Shown here piece by piece: positions 1 through 6,920 of a DNA stretch of 13,612 nucleotides. Position 1 is the stretch's first letter; each line of letters starts with the position of its first letter. The position numbers were made by a program, and so were the translations under genes. The stretch covers positions 1 through 13,612 of the forward strand of contig CAYWFU010000088.1 in assembly GCA_964457585.1 (NCBI GenBank), read 5' to 3'. The notes beneath the pieces were generated by a model. It was not told the DNA's origin. It worked only from the letters and a program-made list of their open reading frames with translations, and ran no database searches. The stretch is from CAYWFU01 sp964457585. Its GTDB lineage: Bacteria; JACRDZ01.

Positions 1-156
1 ATAATTATCTTATGAAAGTTGTTGGTTTTTAAAGATTTTTAGTGCGTTTGCCCTGCTTGTTGTGGCTGTCGGAAAACTAAAATGATAAAAAAAATCGGTT
101 TCCAAATTTGGCTTAAATGTAATTTTAGGGACGTTGTTTCCTGGTAAGAATAACTA

Positions 157-186
157 TTGACAAAAGCTAACATTAAGGAATATAAT
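157..186 (+). promoter_or_regulatory. Sigma-70-type promoter of the RAYT transposase gene
   Basis: A consensus -35 TTGACA lies at 157-162 and a consensus -10 TATAAT at 181-186, separated by 18 bp. The ATG of the transposase gene is at 194, only 7 bases after the -10 box, so the predicted transcription start falls at or next to the start codon. The only purine-rich Shine-Dalgarno-like string, AAGGAA at 175-180, sits between the promoter boxes and would not be in such a transcript. Confidence 0.7.
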
Positions 187-193
187 TTTAATT

Positions 194-1177
194 ATGCCAA
201 GACAAGCAAGATTAGATATGCCAGGTGCATTGCACCATATAATGATTAGAGGAATGAATAAATCCGATATTTTTGTTGACGATGAAGATCGGACAAAATT
301 TCTTGAACGATTGGGCAGGAATGTTCAAGATGCAAAATGTTCTGTCTATGCCTGGGTTTTAATGAGTAATCATGTTCATGTTTTATTTAAAAGCGGGGAA
401 AAAGGTATTTCAGCAGTAATGAGAAAATTATTGACATGGTATGCTCAATATTTTAATCGAAAACATGAACGGACAGGGCATTTGTTTGAAAACCGGTACA
501 AATCAATATTATGCGAAGAAGATAAATATTTATTAGCATTAGTAAGATATATTCATTTTAATCCAATAAGAGCAGGAATGTTGAAAAATATAGAAGAACT
601 AAACAAATATTCCTGGAGCGGGCATAGGTTAATCATTAGAAATTCAGATAAAAAATGGATCGACAGCGATTATGTTTTAGCTCAATTTAGTAAAAAGAAA
701 AATATAGCAATAAGAAAATATATCAAATTTATGAAAGAGGGATTGAAGATTGGGAACGAAGACCTGTCAGGAGGAGGATTAATTAAAAGTGTAGGGGGCT
801 GGTCTAATATAATATCAATGCGAAGAAGGGATGAAAAAATAGAGTTTGATGAAAGGATTTTAGGAGATAGTGATTTTGTTTATAATATTTTAAAAGATGC
901 AGAACAGCGACAGATACGTCAATTAAGGCTGCGAAAAAATGGTAAAAAAATAACTGATCTTATAGAAGAGGAATGCAAAAAGCTGCGAATAAATCCAATA
1001 GAGTTAAAAAGTGGCAGCCGGCGGAAGCGAATAAGTGAGGCTCGTGCAAAAATAGCATGTAGAAGTATGGAAGAGTTGGGGTTACGAGCAGCAGAGATTG
1101 CAGGAAATTTAGGAGTAAATACATCGGCGATAACCAAAGCTATTACAAGATTTGAAAAACAAAAAAACAGGTCATAA
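194..1177 (+). CDS. REP-associated tyrosine transposase (RAYT, Y1/HUH family)
   Basis: The product is a 327-residue single-strand DNA transposase of the IS200/RAYT (Y1_Tnp) family, which nicks and joins DNA through a catalytic tyrosine. Residues 1-130 hold the domain: the N-terminal PGALHHIMIRG strand, the HUH metal-binding motif N59-H-V-H62, and a helix with the candidate nucleophiles Y83 and Y86 ahead of the family string TGHLFENRYKS (94-104). FNPIRAG (122-128) closes it. Residues about 250-322 form a second, helical domain that reads like the helix-turn-helix of the DnaA C-terminus (RAAEIAGNLGVNTSAITKAI), often found on RAYT proteins. The start is chosen because MPRQARLDMPGALHH matches how the family begins. 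No terminal repeats of a complete insertion sequence were recognised, fitting a domesticated single-copy gene. It neighbours a toxin-antitoxin pair and a Fic remnant. Confidence 0.9.
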   Translation: MPRQARLDMPGALHHIMIRGMNKSDIFVDDEDRTKFLERLGRNVQDAKCSVYAWVLMSNHVHVLFKSGEKGISAVMRKLLTWYAQYFNRKHERTGHLFENRYKSILCEEDKYLLALVRYIHFNPIRAGMLKNIEELNKYSWSGHRLIIRNSDKKWIDSDYVLAQFSKKKNIAIRKYIKFMKEGLKIGNEDLSGGGLIKSVGGWSNIISMRRRDEKIEFDERILGDSDFVYNILKDAEQRQIRQLRLRKNGKKITDLIEEECKKLRINPIELKSGSRRKRISEARAKIACRSMEELGLRAAEIAGNLGVNTSAITKAITRFEKQKNRS

Positions 1178-1191
1178 TGGGAAACAATTTG

Positions 1192-1220
1192 TTGACAGAA
1201 TAATAAAAATGTATTATATT
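1192..1220 (+). promoter_or_regulatory. Promoter of the RHH/PIN toxin-antitoxin operon
   Basis: A -35 TTGACA at 1192-1197 and a -10 TATATT at 1215-1220 are separated by exactly 17 bp. They lie 43 bp upstream of the antitoxin ATG at 1263, which has its own AGGAG ribosome site at 1251-1255. The -10 box is the left edge of a long palindrome, so repressor binding there should block RNA polymerase. Confidence 0.75.
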
Positions 1221-1246
1221 TGTAATAAATAATTATTACAAATATA
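1215..1246. promoter_or_regulatory. Palindromic operator of the toxin-antitoxin operon
   Basis: TATATTTGTAATAA (1215-1228) and its exact reverse complement TTATTACAAATATA (1233-1246) flank a 4-base spacer, giving 14-bp perfect arms. The palindrome overlaps the -10 box and the predicted transcription start. Ribbon-helix-helix antitoxins commonly autorepress by binding such inverted repeats, so it is inferred to be the site for the 80-residue antitoxin, alone or with the PIN toxin. Confidence 0.7.
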
Positions 1247-1262
1247 AAAAAGGAGTTTAAAA

Positions 1263-1505
1263 ATGAGAAAAAATGCTATTGCCAGTTTTTCACTTCCACA
1301 AGATGTGATGAGGCAGGCGAATGAATTAGTTAAAGAAGAAAAAAAAACAAAAAGTGAAATAGTCCGTAAAGCTATTACACAATATTATTCCAGTTACAAA
1401 TGGCGTAAGTTACAGGAAGTTGGAATAAAAAAAGCAAAAAAATTAGGTATTAAAAACGAAATTGATATTTATACATGGCTCAATAGAGGTAATAATGGCT
1501 ATTAA
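1263..1505 (+). CDS. Ribbon-helix-helix (CopG-like) antitoxin
   Basis: The product is an 80-residue protein with a ribbon-helix-helix layout: a short beta strand (ASFSLP, 7-12), helix A (QDVMRQANELVKEE) and helix B (TKSEIVRKAITQYY, about 29-42). The lysine-rich C-terminal tail presumably wraps and inhibits the partner toxin. The family forms dimers that bind palindromic operators through the strand pair, and a perfect 14-bp-arm palindrome lies just upstream over the promoter. AGGAG at 1251-1255 supports the ATG at 1263. The end overlaps the PIN gene by 11 bp, implying translational coupling. The RHH fold and toxin-antitoxin role are inferred from pattern and context; the exact family is not assigned. 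Confidence 0.82.
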   Translation: MRKNAIASFSLPQDVMRQANELVKEEKKTKSEIVRKAITQYYSSYKWRKLQEVGIKKAKKLGIKNEIDIYTWLNRGNNGY

Positions 1506-1923
1506 GGTTGTATTGGACACAAATATCTATATATCAGCTCTTTTGGTTCCCGGAAGTAATCCTGATAAAGTAATTCAACTCGCAATAAATAAATTCTTGA
1601 AAATTTTTATTTCTCCTGAAATTTTAAAAGAGCTTGAAAAAAATTTGGTGAATAAGTTCGAATATACAGACATAGAAGTAAAAGAAGTTATTGTTTGGCT
1701 GGAAAGTATTGTAAAGACCATTAATCCGGTTCATAGTATAATCAATGTATGTAAGAAAGATAATGATCATTGTATTTTAGAATGTGCAATGTCAAGCGGT
1801 GCTAATTTTATTATATCAGGGGATAAAAAACATTTATTATCATTAAAAAGGTATAATGATATTGAAATTTTATCACCTGCGGAATTTCTTAAAAAAATAA
1901 TAATAGATGCTCCTTCAAAATAA
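1495..1923 (+). CDS. PIN-domain toxin (putative RNase of a type II TA pair)
   Basis: The product is a 142-residue PIN-domain protein of the putative toxin-antitoxin PIN group (COG1569-like). The PIN hallmarks are visible: VVLDTNIYISAL at the N-terminus with metal-binding D8, a helix with conserved glutamates (PEILKELEKN, E43/E46), KKDNDHCILECA with D89/D91, and GANFIISGDKKHLL with D110. These acidic residues normally bind Mg/Mn in a single-strand RNA nuclease. The ATG at 1495 is chosen over an upstream in-frame TTG at 1462 because it gives the standard family N-terminus, has AGAGG at 1485-1489, and overlaps the antitoxin stop by 11 bp. The RNA target cannot be predicted. All acidic positions look intact, so the toxin is probably active when unbound. 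Confidence 0.88.
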   Translation: MAIKVVLDTNIYISALLVPGSNPDKVIQLAINKFLKIFISPEILKELEKNLVNKFEYTDIEVKEVIVWLESIVKTINPVHSIINVCKKDNDHCILECAMSSGANFIISGDKKHLLSLKRYNDIEILSPAEFLKKIIIDAPSK

Positions 1924-1973
1924 TCTTGTTGCTAAAATCCGCAGAATACTGTGGTGACTATAAATAATTTAGC

Positions 1974-2345
1974 CTTGAACGTATTATTGAACAGTCTCAA
2001 GAAACATATTATGAATCGCTTAACAAAAGTTCTTAAAAATGGCATATTGCGAAACATGATATTTCCCCTTGGTTTAATTATTTTTTGGGAACGATATTTC
2101 ATGCATGTAAAGAATTTGAAGATCGTGCAGGTAATATTAATCCTGTTAGTGGTGCAAAAACAAAAATTGTAGTAGCAGCAATTGATAATAAAATTGGAGA
2201 ATTTTCTATCTCTGATATTGAACGTGATAGTCCTAACGTAAGTAGAGTAATGATCAAAAAAATACTTCTTCAAATGCAAAAAGATAAAAAAATTAAAAGC
2301 CTTGGTAAAGGTCGGGATTCTAAATGGAGACGAATAGTATACTAA
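1974..2345 (+). pseudogene. 3' remnant of a Fic-family protein gene
   Basis: Read in one frame, 1974-2345 gives LERIIEQSQETYYESLNKSS, a TAA stop at 2034-2036, then KWHIAKHDISPWFNYFLGTI and on to KGRDSKWRRIVY before the real stop. The stretch after the stop resembles the C-terminal part of Fic-family (AMP-transferase) proteins, where a PWLNYFLG-like segment is followed by a winged-helix domain; that helix-turn-helix is recognisable in FSISDIERDSPNVSRVMIKKIL. The N-terminal Fic core with the HPFxxGNGR motif is absent upstream, and in-frame upstream sequence closes with TAA at 1965-1967. It is therefore both 5'-truncated and interrupted. An open piece from about 2085 to 2345 could in principle make an 86-residue DNA-binding fragment, but no good ribosome site is seen. 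Confidence 0.72.
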
Positions 2346-2551
2346 TTTTATTTTTAGATCGAAGGATATTAATTGATGAGAAATTTGGATTGTTAAAAAA
2401 CTCTAATTTCTAAAAAATTGAATTTATAGAGCAAAGGAATGGTCTAAATCTCTGACTCTCTGACACTTTGCCCCTTTATTTAACTTATAACCATGTTCCT
2501 TTTTCAGCAGTTAGCATTTTCTGAAATAGGTTTCCAATAGTAGGTTATCCT

Positions 2552-4852
2552 ATGAAAAAAAGGTTACTATTCTCTCTTTTTCTATTAAGCAATTCAGTAT
2601 TATTATATGAGATTTTAGTTGTACGGATTTTTTCTGTTTTTTATCTCTCAAATTATTTGTTTTTAATTTTTTCATCAGCGCTTCTCGGAATTGGTGTTGG
2701 TGGAATTATAGCCTATTACTTACCTACTTACTTAAATCGACCAGGTCCGATTGTATTTTTTGTGTATCCTTTTTCTATAGCTTTATATCTTGCTTATATA
2801 ACGAACTACTATTATTTTCTTCCTGCAGAAGTAAATGCATTAATCACATCGTTACCTTTAATTTTTGCAGGTTATATTATTTCTTCATTTTATCGGTTAT
2901 GGGTAAAAGAAGCTAATCAAGCTTTTTTTTATGACCTGCTTGGTGGAGCAATCGGTTGTTTATTGTCCTTGCCTTTGGTTAAATATTTTGGTTTTAGTAA
3001 TTCTCTTTTAGTCCTCGTGCTTATCGGAGCATTTGCTCCAATGTTATTTTATTGGAAGGAAGAGCAAAAATTTTTAACCATATTAATTGGATTTGGATTA
3101 GTGTTAATTTTGATACTATTTTATTTTTTTAACAAAACCTTAAACATTGGAATAAATAGTTTACGTAAAGCTAAAACCCCGATTGGATGGATGCTTAATT
3201 ATGAACGAATGCAATCAAAATTAATTGATACACGCTGGGACATTTATTCACGAGTTGATCTTCTGGAGATGGAAGGAGATCCGCTGTCCAAAACAATATA
3301 CATAAATGGCGGGACTGAAGCAGTTATGTTAAAGGATATACATGATAAACAAAAAGAACTTTTAAAACAGAATAACAATTTACTTTTTTTCCCGTATAAA
3401 TTCGATAAAAATAGAAATGTGCTTGTATTGGGCGCTGGCGGCGGCAGTGATGTGCATCGAGCACTTTTAGCTGGAGCAGAGCATGTAACTGCAGTTGAAA
3501 TTAATCAGGGTGTAGTTGATCTGGTAAATAAGTATAAAGAATTTAATGGAAATATTTTTAGCCGTCCTGAGGTAGAAGTTATTGTTGAAGACGCAAGAAC
3601 ATTTATAATGCGTGATAAACGAAAATATGATCGGATAGTTCTATCTCTGGCAAGTACATATGCTTTTTCTGAGCTATCAAGTATTTCACAATTAGAAAAT
3701 TATCTTTATACAAAAGAAGCTTTTAATTATTATTTTGATCATCTTAATCCAGATGGGACATTGACAATTTTGATTGACTTTGAAGAATTAAGGGATAAAT
3801 TTATTATCACAGCTCTCTCATATTTTGAGGATCATAGCATTTCACCTTTCAAGGGAATGACACACATTGTTACAGTCAGCGACCCGGAAATATATTTTAT
3901 CGGATATTCTCATGCAATTGTAATTAAAAAATCTCCCTATAAAATTTCAGAAATAGATAAAATTAAGGAATATGCGGATACTGCTGAATTTCAGTCAGAT
4001 ATCATGCCCTATAGGGAATACTCAGAAAAATATCATCCGCTTGCAGCAGGAAATATAAATCTAGAAGATTTTAAAATAAAAGATAACAATAATTTACAAG
4101 TGCCAACAGATGATAATCCATACTTTCTGGAAGTTATAATGAATTTCAGATATAGATTAATTTTTTTCGCTTTATGTATTGCTCTTGCTATTTTTATATT
4201 CTGGGCATTTTACTATCAGCATTTATTATTAAGGGTTTTACTGGATAAAGATAATGAAATAAATATTTCATTAAAACATTTTAGGTTGCTTGTTCCTTAT
4301 TTTACTCTTTTAGGTATTGGTTCTATGATGATAGAAATAGTATTGACAAAAATATTCAGTTATTATCTCGGATTTCCTCAATTAAATATGGCTATAATTC
4401 TGTTTGGTTTCTTAGCCGGTATGGGCATTGGTTCTTTGTGGGCAAAAAGATTTAAAACAGGTATTTATAAAACAATAAGTTTTTCCTGCTTGATGGTATC
4501 AGCTTTTTTATTGATTATAATATTTACCAATAAATATTTTTTGAGTTATACAATAGCATTTCCATTATTATTAAGAATTATTTTAGTAATTATATATTTA
4601 TTCCCGATTACTTTTTTATTGGGCATCCCATTCCCTACAGCAATACGCACACTTGAAAATAAATTAGACTTTGATGTACCGTGGATGTGGGGAATAAATG
4701 GAGTGAGTGCAATTCTAGGTTCTGTTTTATCAGTTGTTCTTGCTATGATTATAGGAATTAGACTTGTTCTTCTTTTATGTGCTATTATATATTTATGTAT
4801 TGCTTTTTTAGCATATTTTCTTGAACAAAGAGGGTTTTCTTATGGAAGATAA
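2552..4852 (+). CDS. Membrane protein with central spermidine-synthase-like domain
   Basis: The product is a 766-residue inner-membrane protein. N-terminal hydrophobic segments (about 5-200) and C-terminal ones (about 532-757) flank a soluble Rossmann domain (about 225-530) resembling spermidine synthase/SAM methyltransferases: VLVLGAGGGSD (290-300), the ribose-binding acid in AVEIN (E316), VEDA (346-348) and YDRIVLSLAST (359-369). In true SpeE enzymes the last motif is DxxDP-like with the catalytic Asp; here it is Leu-Ser-Leu-Ala-Ser, so polyamine synthesis is doubtful. The two membrane halves look duplicated: LLYEILVVRIFS (17-28) matches MMIEIVLTKIFS (592-603), and YDLLGGAIGCLLSL (127-140) matches WGINGVSAILGSVLSV. 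PTDDNPYFL (518-526) and GIPFP (691-695) are, from memory, typical of this uncharacterised family. The ribosome site is weak (TAGGTT). It overlaps the next gene by 11 bp. The substrate is unknown. Confidence 0.8.
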   Translation: MKKRLLFSLFLLSNSVLLYEILVVRIFSVFYLSNYLFLIFSSALLGIGVGGIIAYYLPTYLNRPGPIVFFVYPFSIALYLAYITNYYYFLPAEVNALITSLPLIFAGYIISSFYRLWVKEANQAFFYDLLGGAIGCLLSLPLVKYFGFSNSLLVLVLIGAFAPMLFYWKEEQKFLTILIGFGLVLILILFYFFNKTLNIGINSLRKAKTPIGWMLNYERMQSKLIDTRWDIYSRVDLLEMEGDPLSKTIYINGGTEAVMLKDIHDKQKELLKQNNNLLFFPYKFDKNRNVLVLGAGGGSDVHRALLAGAEHVTAVEINQGVVDLVNKYKEFNGNIFSRPEVEVIVEDARTFIMRDKRKYDRIVLSLASTYAFSELSSISQLENYLYTKEAFNYYFDHLNPDGTLTILIDFEELRDKFIITALSYFEDHSISPFKGMTHIVTVSDPEIYFIGYSHAIVIKKSPYKISEIDKIKEYADTAEFQSDIMPYREYSEKYHPLAAGNINLEDFKIKDNNNLQVPTDDNPYFLEVIMNFRYRLIFFALCIALAIFIFWAFYYQHLLLRVLLDKDNEINISLKHFRLLVPYFTLLGIGSMMIEIVLTKIFSYYLGFPQLNMAIILFGFLAGMGIGSLWAKRFKTGIYKTISFSCLMVSAFLLIIIFTNKYFLSYTIAFPLLLRIILVIIYLFPITFLLGIPFPTAIRTLENKLDFDVPWMWGINGVSAILGSVLSVVLAMIIGIRLVLLLCAIIYLCIAFLAYFLEQRGFSYGR

Positions 4853-5873
4853 AATAGTTGAAGATTTAATAGTTCTATGTCACACAATAGATGAAATTGC
4901 ATCAAAAATTTATTATGAATTTTCCAGTAAAACTAAGAATAAGGATCTTAAAAATTTTTGGTTTGAAATGTATGAAGAAGAAAAAACTCATATCTCTTTC
5001 TGGGATGAAATGCTGGATATGTCAAAAAAACATTTTATTACTCAGATATTTGATAATCCAGAAGAGATAAAAAAGGATTTAGAAGATATTAAATTAAAAA
5101 TCAGTATTCTGCTGGAGAAAGCATCAAAAATGAGGAGAAAATCAGATATTTTTGTTTCTGCACTCCGAATGGAATTTTATTTACTTCATCCTGCATTTTA
5201 TACGTTTATACAGTTTTTTAAAATATTACAACCGGAAAAACCAGCTAGAATAAATTATGAAAGTCACTTGAATAAAATAATTGAAACCTTAAAAAATTAT
5301 CGTGAAGAGACGTTAGACCTGGATTTATTTGGTGAAGTTCTGAATAATCTCCTAAAAGAAAATAGAAAATTAGTAGTCTTAAGCAATATTGATTTTCTTA
5401 CAAAAATATTCAATAGAAGAGGTTTCTATAAGGCAATTAATCCTTTTATATTTTTAGCGCAAAGATCAAATTATAATGTTGCTATGATGATGATAGATGT
5501 TGATAATTTCAAAAGAGTTAATGATATTTATGGACATAAAGCTGGTGATGATATATTGAAAATGATATCAGACGCTATTAAGAAGAATGTCAGAAGATCG
5601 GATATAATCGGCAGGTATGGCGGAGAAGAATTTTTAGTTTTTTTCCCTCACGTTTCTTCCAATGCAATTTGCAAGTTAGGTGATAAAATACGTCAAAATA
5701 TCGAAAAAGATTCCAGCAAAAATATCCCAGTTACAGTAAGCATTGGGATTAGTCAGAAAGTAATTAATGGAATACCAGAAAATGAACTTGACTTACTGAT
5801 AAAAAAAGCTGATGAAGCAATGTATGAAGCTAAACGACAAGGGAAAAACAAAGTAGTGGTTTATAATTTGTGA
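4842..5873 (+). CDS. Diguanylate cyclase with helical ferritin-like N-terminal domain
   Basis: The 343-residue product should make c-di-GMP from two GTP. The C-terminal GGDEF domain (about 182-343) has DFLTKIFNRRGF, the metal-binding IDVDNFKRVND (218-228), the active-site loop G260-G-E-E-F264 and, five residues upstream, RxxD (R251-D254), the feedback inhibition site, so it looks active and product-inhibited. Residues 1-160 are alpha-helical with spaced acids and histidines reminiscent of rubrerythrin-type diiron proteins: E26 (KIYYEFSS), E47-K-T-H50, E111 (ALRMEFYL) and E140-S-H142. The fourth motif is not a canonical ExxH, so metal binding is a hypothesis. A coiled linker follows. ATG 4842 is preferred over an in-frame TTG at 4821 because AGAGG lies just upstream. 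The 11-bp overlap with the membrane protein gene implies coupled translation. Confidence 0.9.
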   Translation: MEDKIVEDLIVLCHTIDEIASKIYYEFSSKTKNKDLKNFWFEMYEEEKTHISFWDEMLDMSKKHFITQIFDNPEEIKKDLEDIKLKISILLEKASKMRRKSDIFVSALRMEFYLLHPAFYTFIQFFKILQPEKPARINYESHLNKIIETLKNYREETLDLDLFGEVLNNLLKENRKLVVLSNIDFLTKIFNRRGFYKAINPFIFLAQRSNYNVAMMMIDVDNFKRVNDIYGHKAGDDILKMISDAIKKNVRRSDIIGRYGGEEFLVFFPHVSSNAICKLGDKIRQNIEKDSSKNIPVTVSIGISQKVINGIPENELDLLIKKADEAMYEAKRQGKNKVVVYNL

Positions 5874-5977
5874 GATTTAAATAAATTAATAATACTGCTT
5901 GCATCTCTTTTAATCCTGTAATTAATGATTATCCAATCCAATTATCTTGCTTTCTTAAGTTATTAAGGAGTATTAAT

Positions 5978-6445
5978 ATCAGTAAAAAAGTTCAGAAACT
6001 TAAATATAAAGATTTTAAAAATATTGTTAAGTATGCACCTCTGGTATCTATTGATTTGATAATTTTCAATAAAGATAATCAAGTTCTGCTGGGATATAGA
6101 AAGAACGAGCCAGCAAAAGATACATGGTTTGTTCCTGGCGGTGTAATTTTGAAAAACGAGAAAATTTCTCATGCTTTCAGCCGAATATCTTTGGATGAGC
6201 TCGGGATGTCAATCAATATGGATGCTTTTAATTTTCTGGGTGTTTACGAACATTTTTATGATAAAAATTTTGATGGGGATCCGGAATTCGGTACGCATTA
6301 CATTGTTTTAGCCTATATGATAAAAATGCAAATACCTATCTCACAACTTCCTGATGAACAGCATAATACTTATAAATGGTTTGATATTAATGATTTGCTA
6401 AACGATGAAAGAGTGCATGATAATACAAAGGTATATTTTCAATGA
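5978..6445 (+). CDS. GDP-mannose mannosyl hydrolase-like Nudix protein, ATC start
   Basis: The product resembles GDP-mannose mannosyl hydrolase (Gmm/NudD), which cleaves GDP-sugars to GDP and sugar. Read from 5978 it has 155 residues, close to the roughly 160 usual in the family, and carries KYAPLVSIDLIIF (18-30), LLGYRKNEPAKDTWFVPGG (37-55), and the degenerate Nudix box of this subfamily, G55-x5-E61 then RISLDELG (69-76) in place of REUxEExG. WFDINDL (134-140) closes the fold. The first conventional start is TTG at 6056, but that removes the conserved APLVSID strand. The upstream frame stays open to AAGGAG at 5965-5970, and 7 nt after it stands ATC at 5978, in the position where ATG AGT AAA AAA would be expected. 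Start by ATC, a point mutation or a base error are all possible. GDP-mannose specificity is inferred from motif similarity. Confidence 0.78.
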   Translation: MSKKVQKLKYKDFKNIVKYAPLVSIDLIIFNKDNQVLLGYRKNEPAKDTWFVPGGVILKNEKISHAFSRISLDELGMSINMDAFNFLGVYEHFYDKNFDGDPEFGTHYIVLAYMIKMQIPISQLPDEQHNTYKWFDINDLLNDERVHDNTKVYFQ

Positions 6446-6448
6446 ATT

Positions 6449-6480
6449 GGGCAACTACAAACTATGCATTGTAGTTGCTC
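6449..6480 (+). terminator. Stem-loop between the Nudix gene and rplU
   Basis: GCAACTACAA (6451-6460) pairs perfectly with TTGTAGTTGC (6469-6478) around an 8-base loop; a G-U and a G-C pair extend it to 12 bp (6449-6480). It begins 4 bases after the Nudix stop codon, as terminators do, but no U-run follows directly, so it may stabilise a 3' end or act as a weak or factor-dependent terminator. It lies upstream of the predicted rplU promoter, so it is unlikely to be an L21 leader unless transcription reads through. Confidence 0.5.
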
Positions 6481-6501
6481 GATTCGTGAATAAATTTTAC
6501 C

Positions 6502-6530
6502 TTGATTTTTTAAAAGTATTTATATATAAT
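6502..6530 (+). promoter_or_regulatory. Promoter of the rplU-rpmA-obgE operon
   Basis: TTGATT (6502-6507) and a perfect TATAAT (6525-6530) are separated by 17 bp, 36 bp upstream of the rplU ATG at 6567. The ribosome site AAGGGGG (6552-6558) would lie in a short leader. Position after the stem-loop and before the first ribosomal protein gene fits the main promoter of the housekeeping operon. Confidence 0.65.
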
Positions 6531-6566
6531 AAACTACTTATTCTTAAAATTAAGGGGGTGTTATAT

Positions 6567-6875
6567 ATGTATGTTATAATTGATAATGGCGGAAAACAGG
6601 AAAAAGTCAGAGAAGGTGATATAGTTAATATTGATAAAATCAATAAAAAACCTGGTGAGAAAATTGAATTAGAAGGAATATTATTTTTTGAAGATAAGGA
6701 ACCGCAGGATTCAGGAAATACTTTAAAAAAGGCAAAGGTTGAAGCTGAAATTTTGCAAGAAATTAAAGGGCAAAAAGTTATAATTTATAAATATAAACGT
6801 AGAAAAAATTATAATAAAAAAACCGGACATCGGCAGGTTTATAGCCGTGTAAAGATAACAAAAATTGCTATTTAA
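6567..6875 (+). CDS. rplU: 50S ribosomal protein L21
   Basis: The 102-residue product is ribosomal protein L21 of the large subunit, where it binds 23S rRNA. It starts MYVIIDNGGKQEKVREGDIV, the family N-terminus (YAII..GGKQ..V..GD), carries the central acidic beta region, and ends with the basic YKYKRRKNYNKKTGHRQ segment and KITKI, as L21 does. Full family length (about 103) is present. The ATG at 6567 is selected over upstream in-frame codons because of the strong AAGGGGG site at 6552-6558 and the homologous start. It leads the rplU-rpmA-obgE order conserved across bacteria and is preceded by a consensus promoter. Confidence 0.97.
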   Translation: MYVIIDNGGKQEKVREGDIVNIDKINKKPGEKIELEGILFFEDKEPQDSGNTLKKAKVEAEILQEIKGQKVIIYKYKRRKNYNKKTGHRQVYSRVKITKIAI

Positions 6876-6920
6876 TAATTTTTAATTATAGTCTGTATTT
6901 AAATTCGGGGGGTGATTTTA

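Noticed and set aside
919..1137. Minus-strand frame inside the transposase gene
   Set aside because: It is a shadow of the DnaA-like C-terminal domain coding sequence and has no ribosome site.
194..1177. A complete IS200-type insertion sequence
   Set aside because: No subterminal palindromes, accessory tnpB or clear ends were found; RAYT genes are usually single-copy and not self-mobile.
1462..1494. TTG start for the PIN toxin
   Set aside because: It adds 11 non-family residues; the ATG at 1495 has AGAGG and the standard N-terminus.
1932..2279. Minus-strand open frame of 115 codons over the Fic remnant
   Set aside because: Its composition is Phe/Ile/Cys-rich as expected for the complement of AT-rich coding sequence, and the + strand shows recognisable Fic C-terminal sequence.
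2449..2464. TCTCTGAC repeated twice as a start of a CRISPR or REP array
   Set aside because: Only two 8-bp units with no spacers or palindromes; treated as chance or slippage.
4821..4841. TTG start for the diguanylate cyclase
   Set aside because: The extra seven codons span the ribosome site of the ATG at 4842.
2552..4852. Calling the membrane protein a true spermidine synthase (speE)
   Set aside because: The catalytic Asp motif is replaced, and the large duplicated membrane regions are absent from SpeE.
6405..6566. Upstream extension of rplU
   Set aside because: It runs back through the promoter, stem-loop and Nudix gene end; L21 begins at the ATG at 6567.
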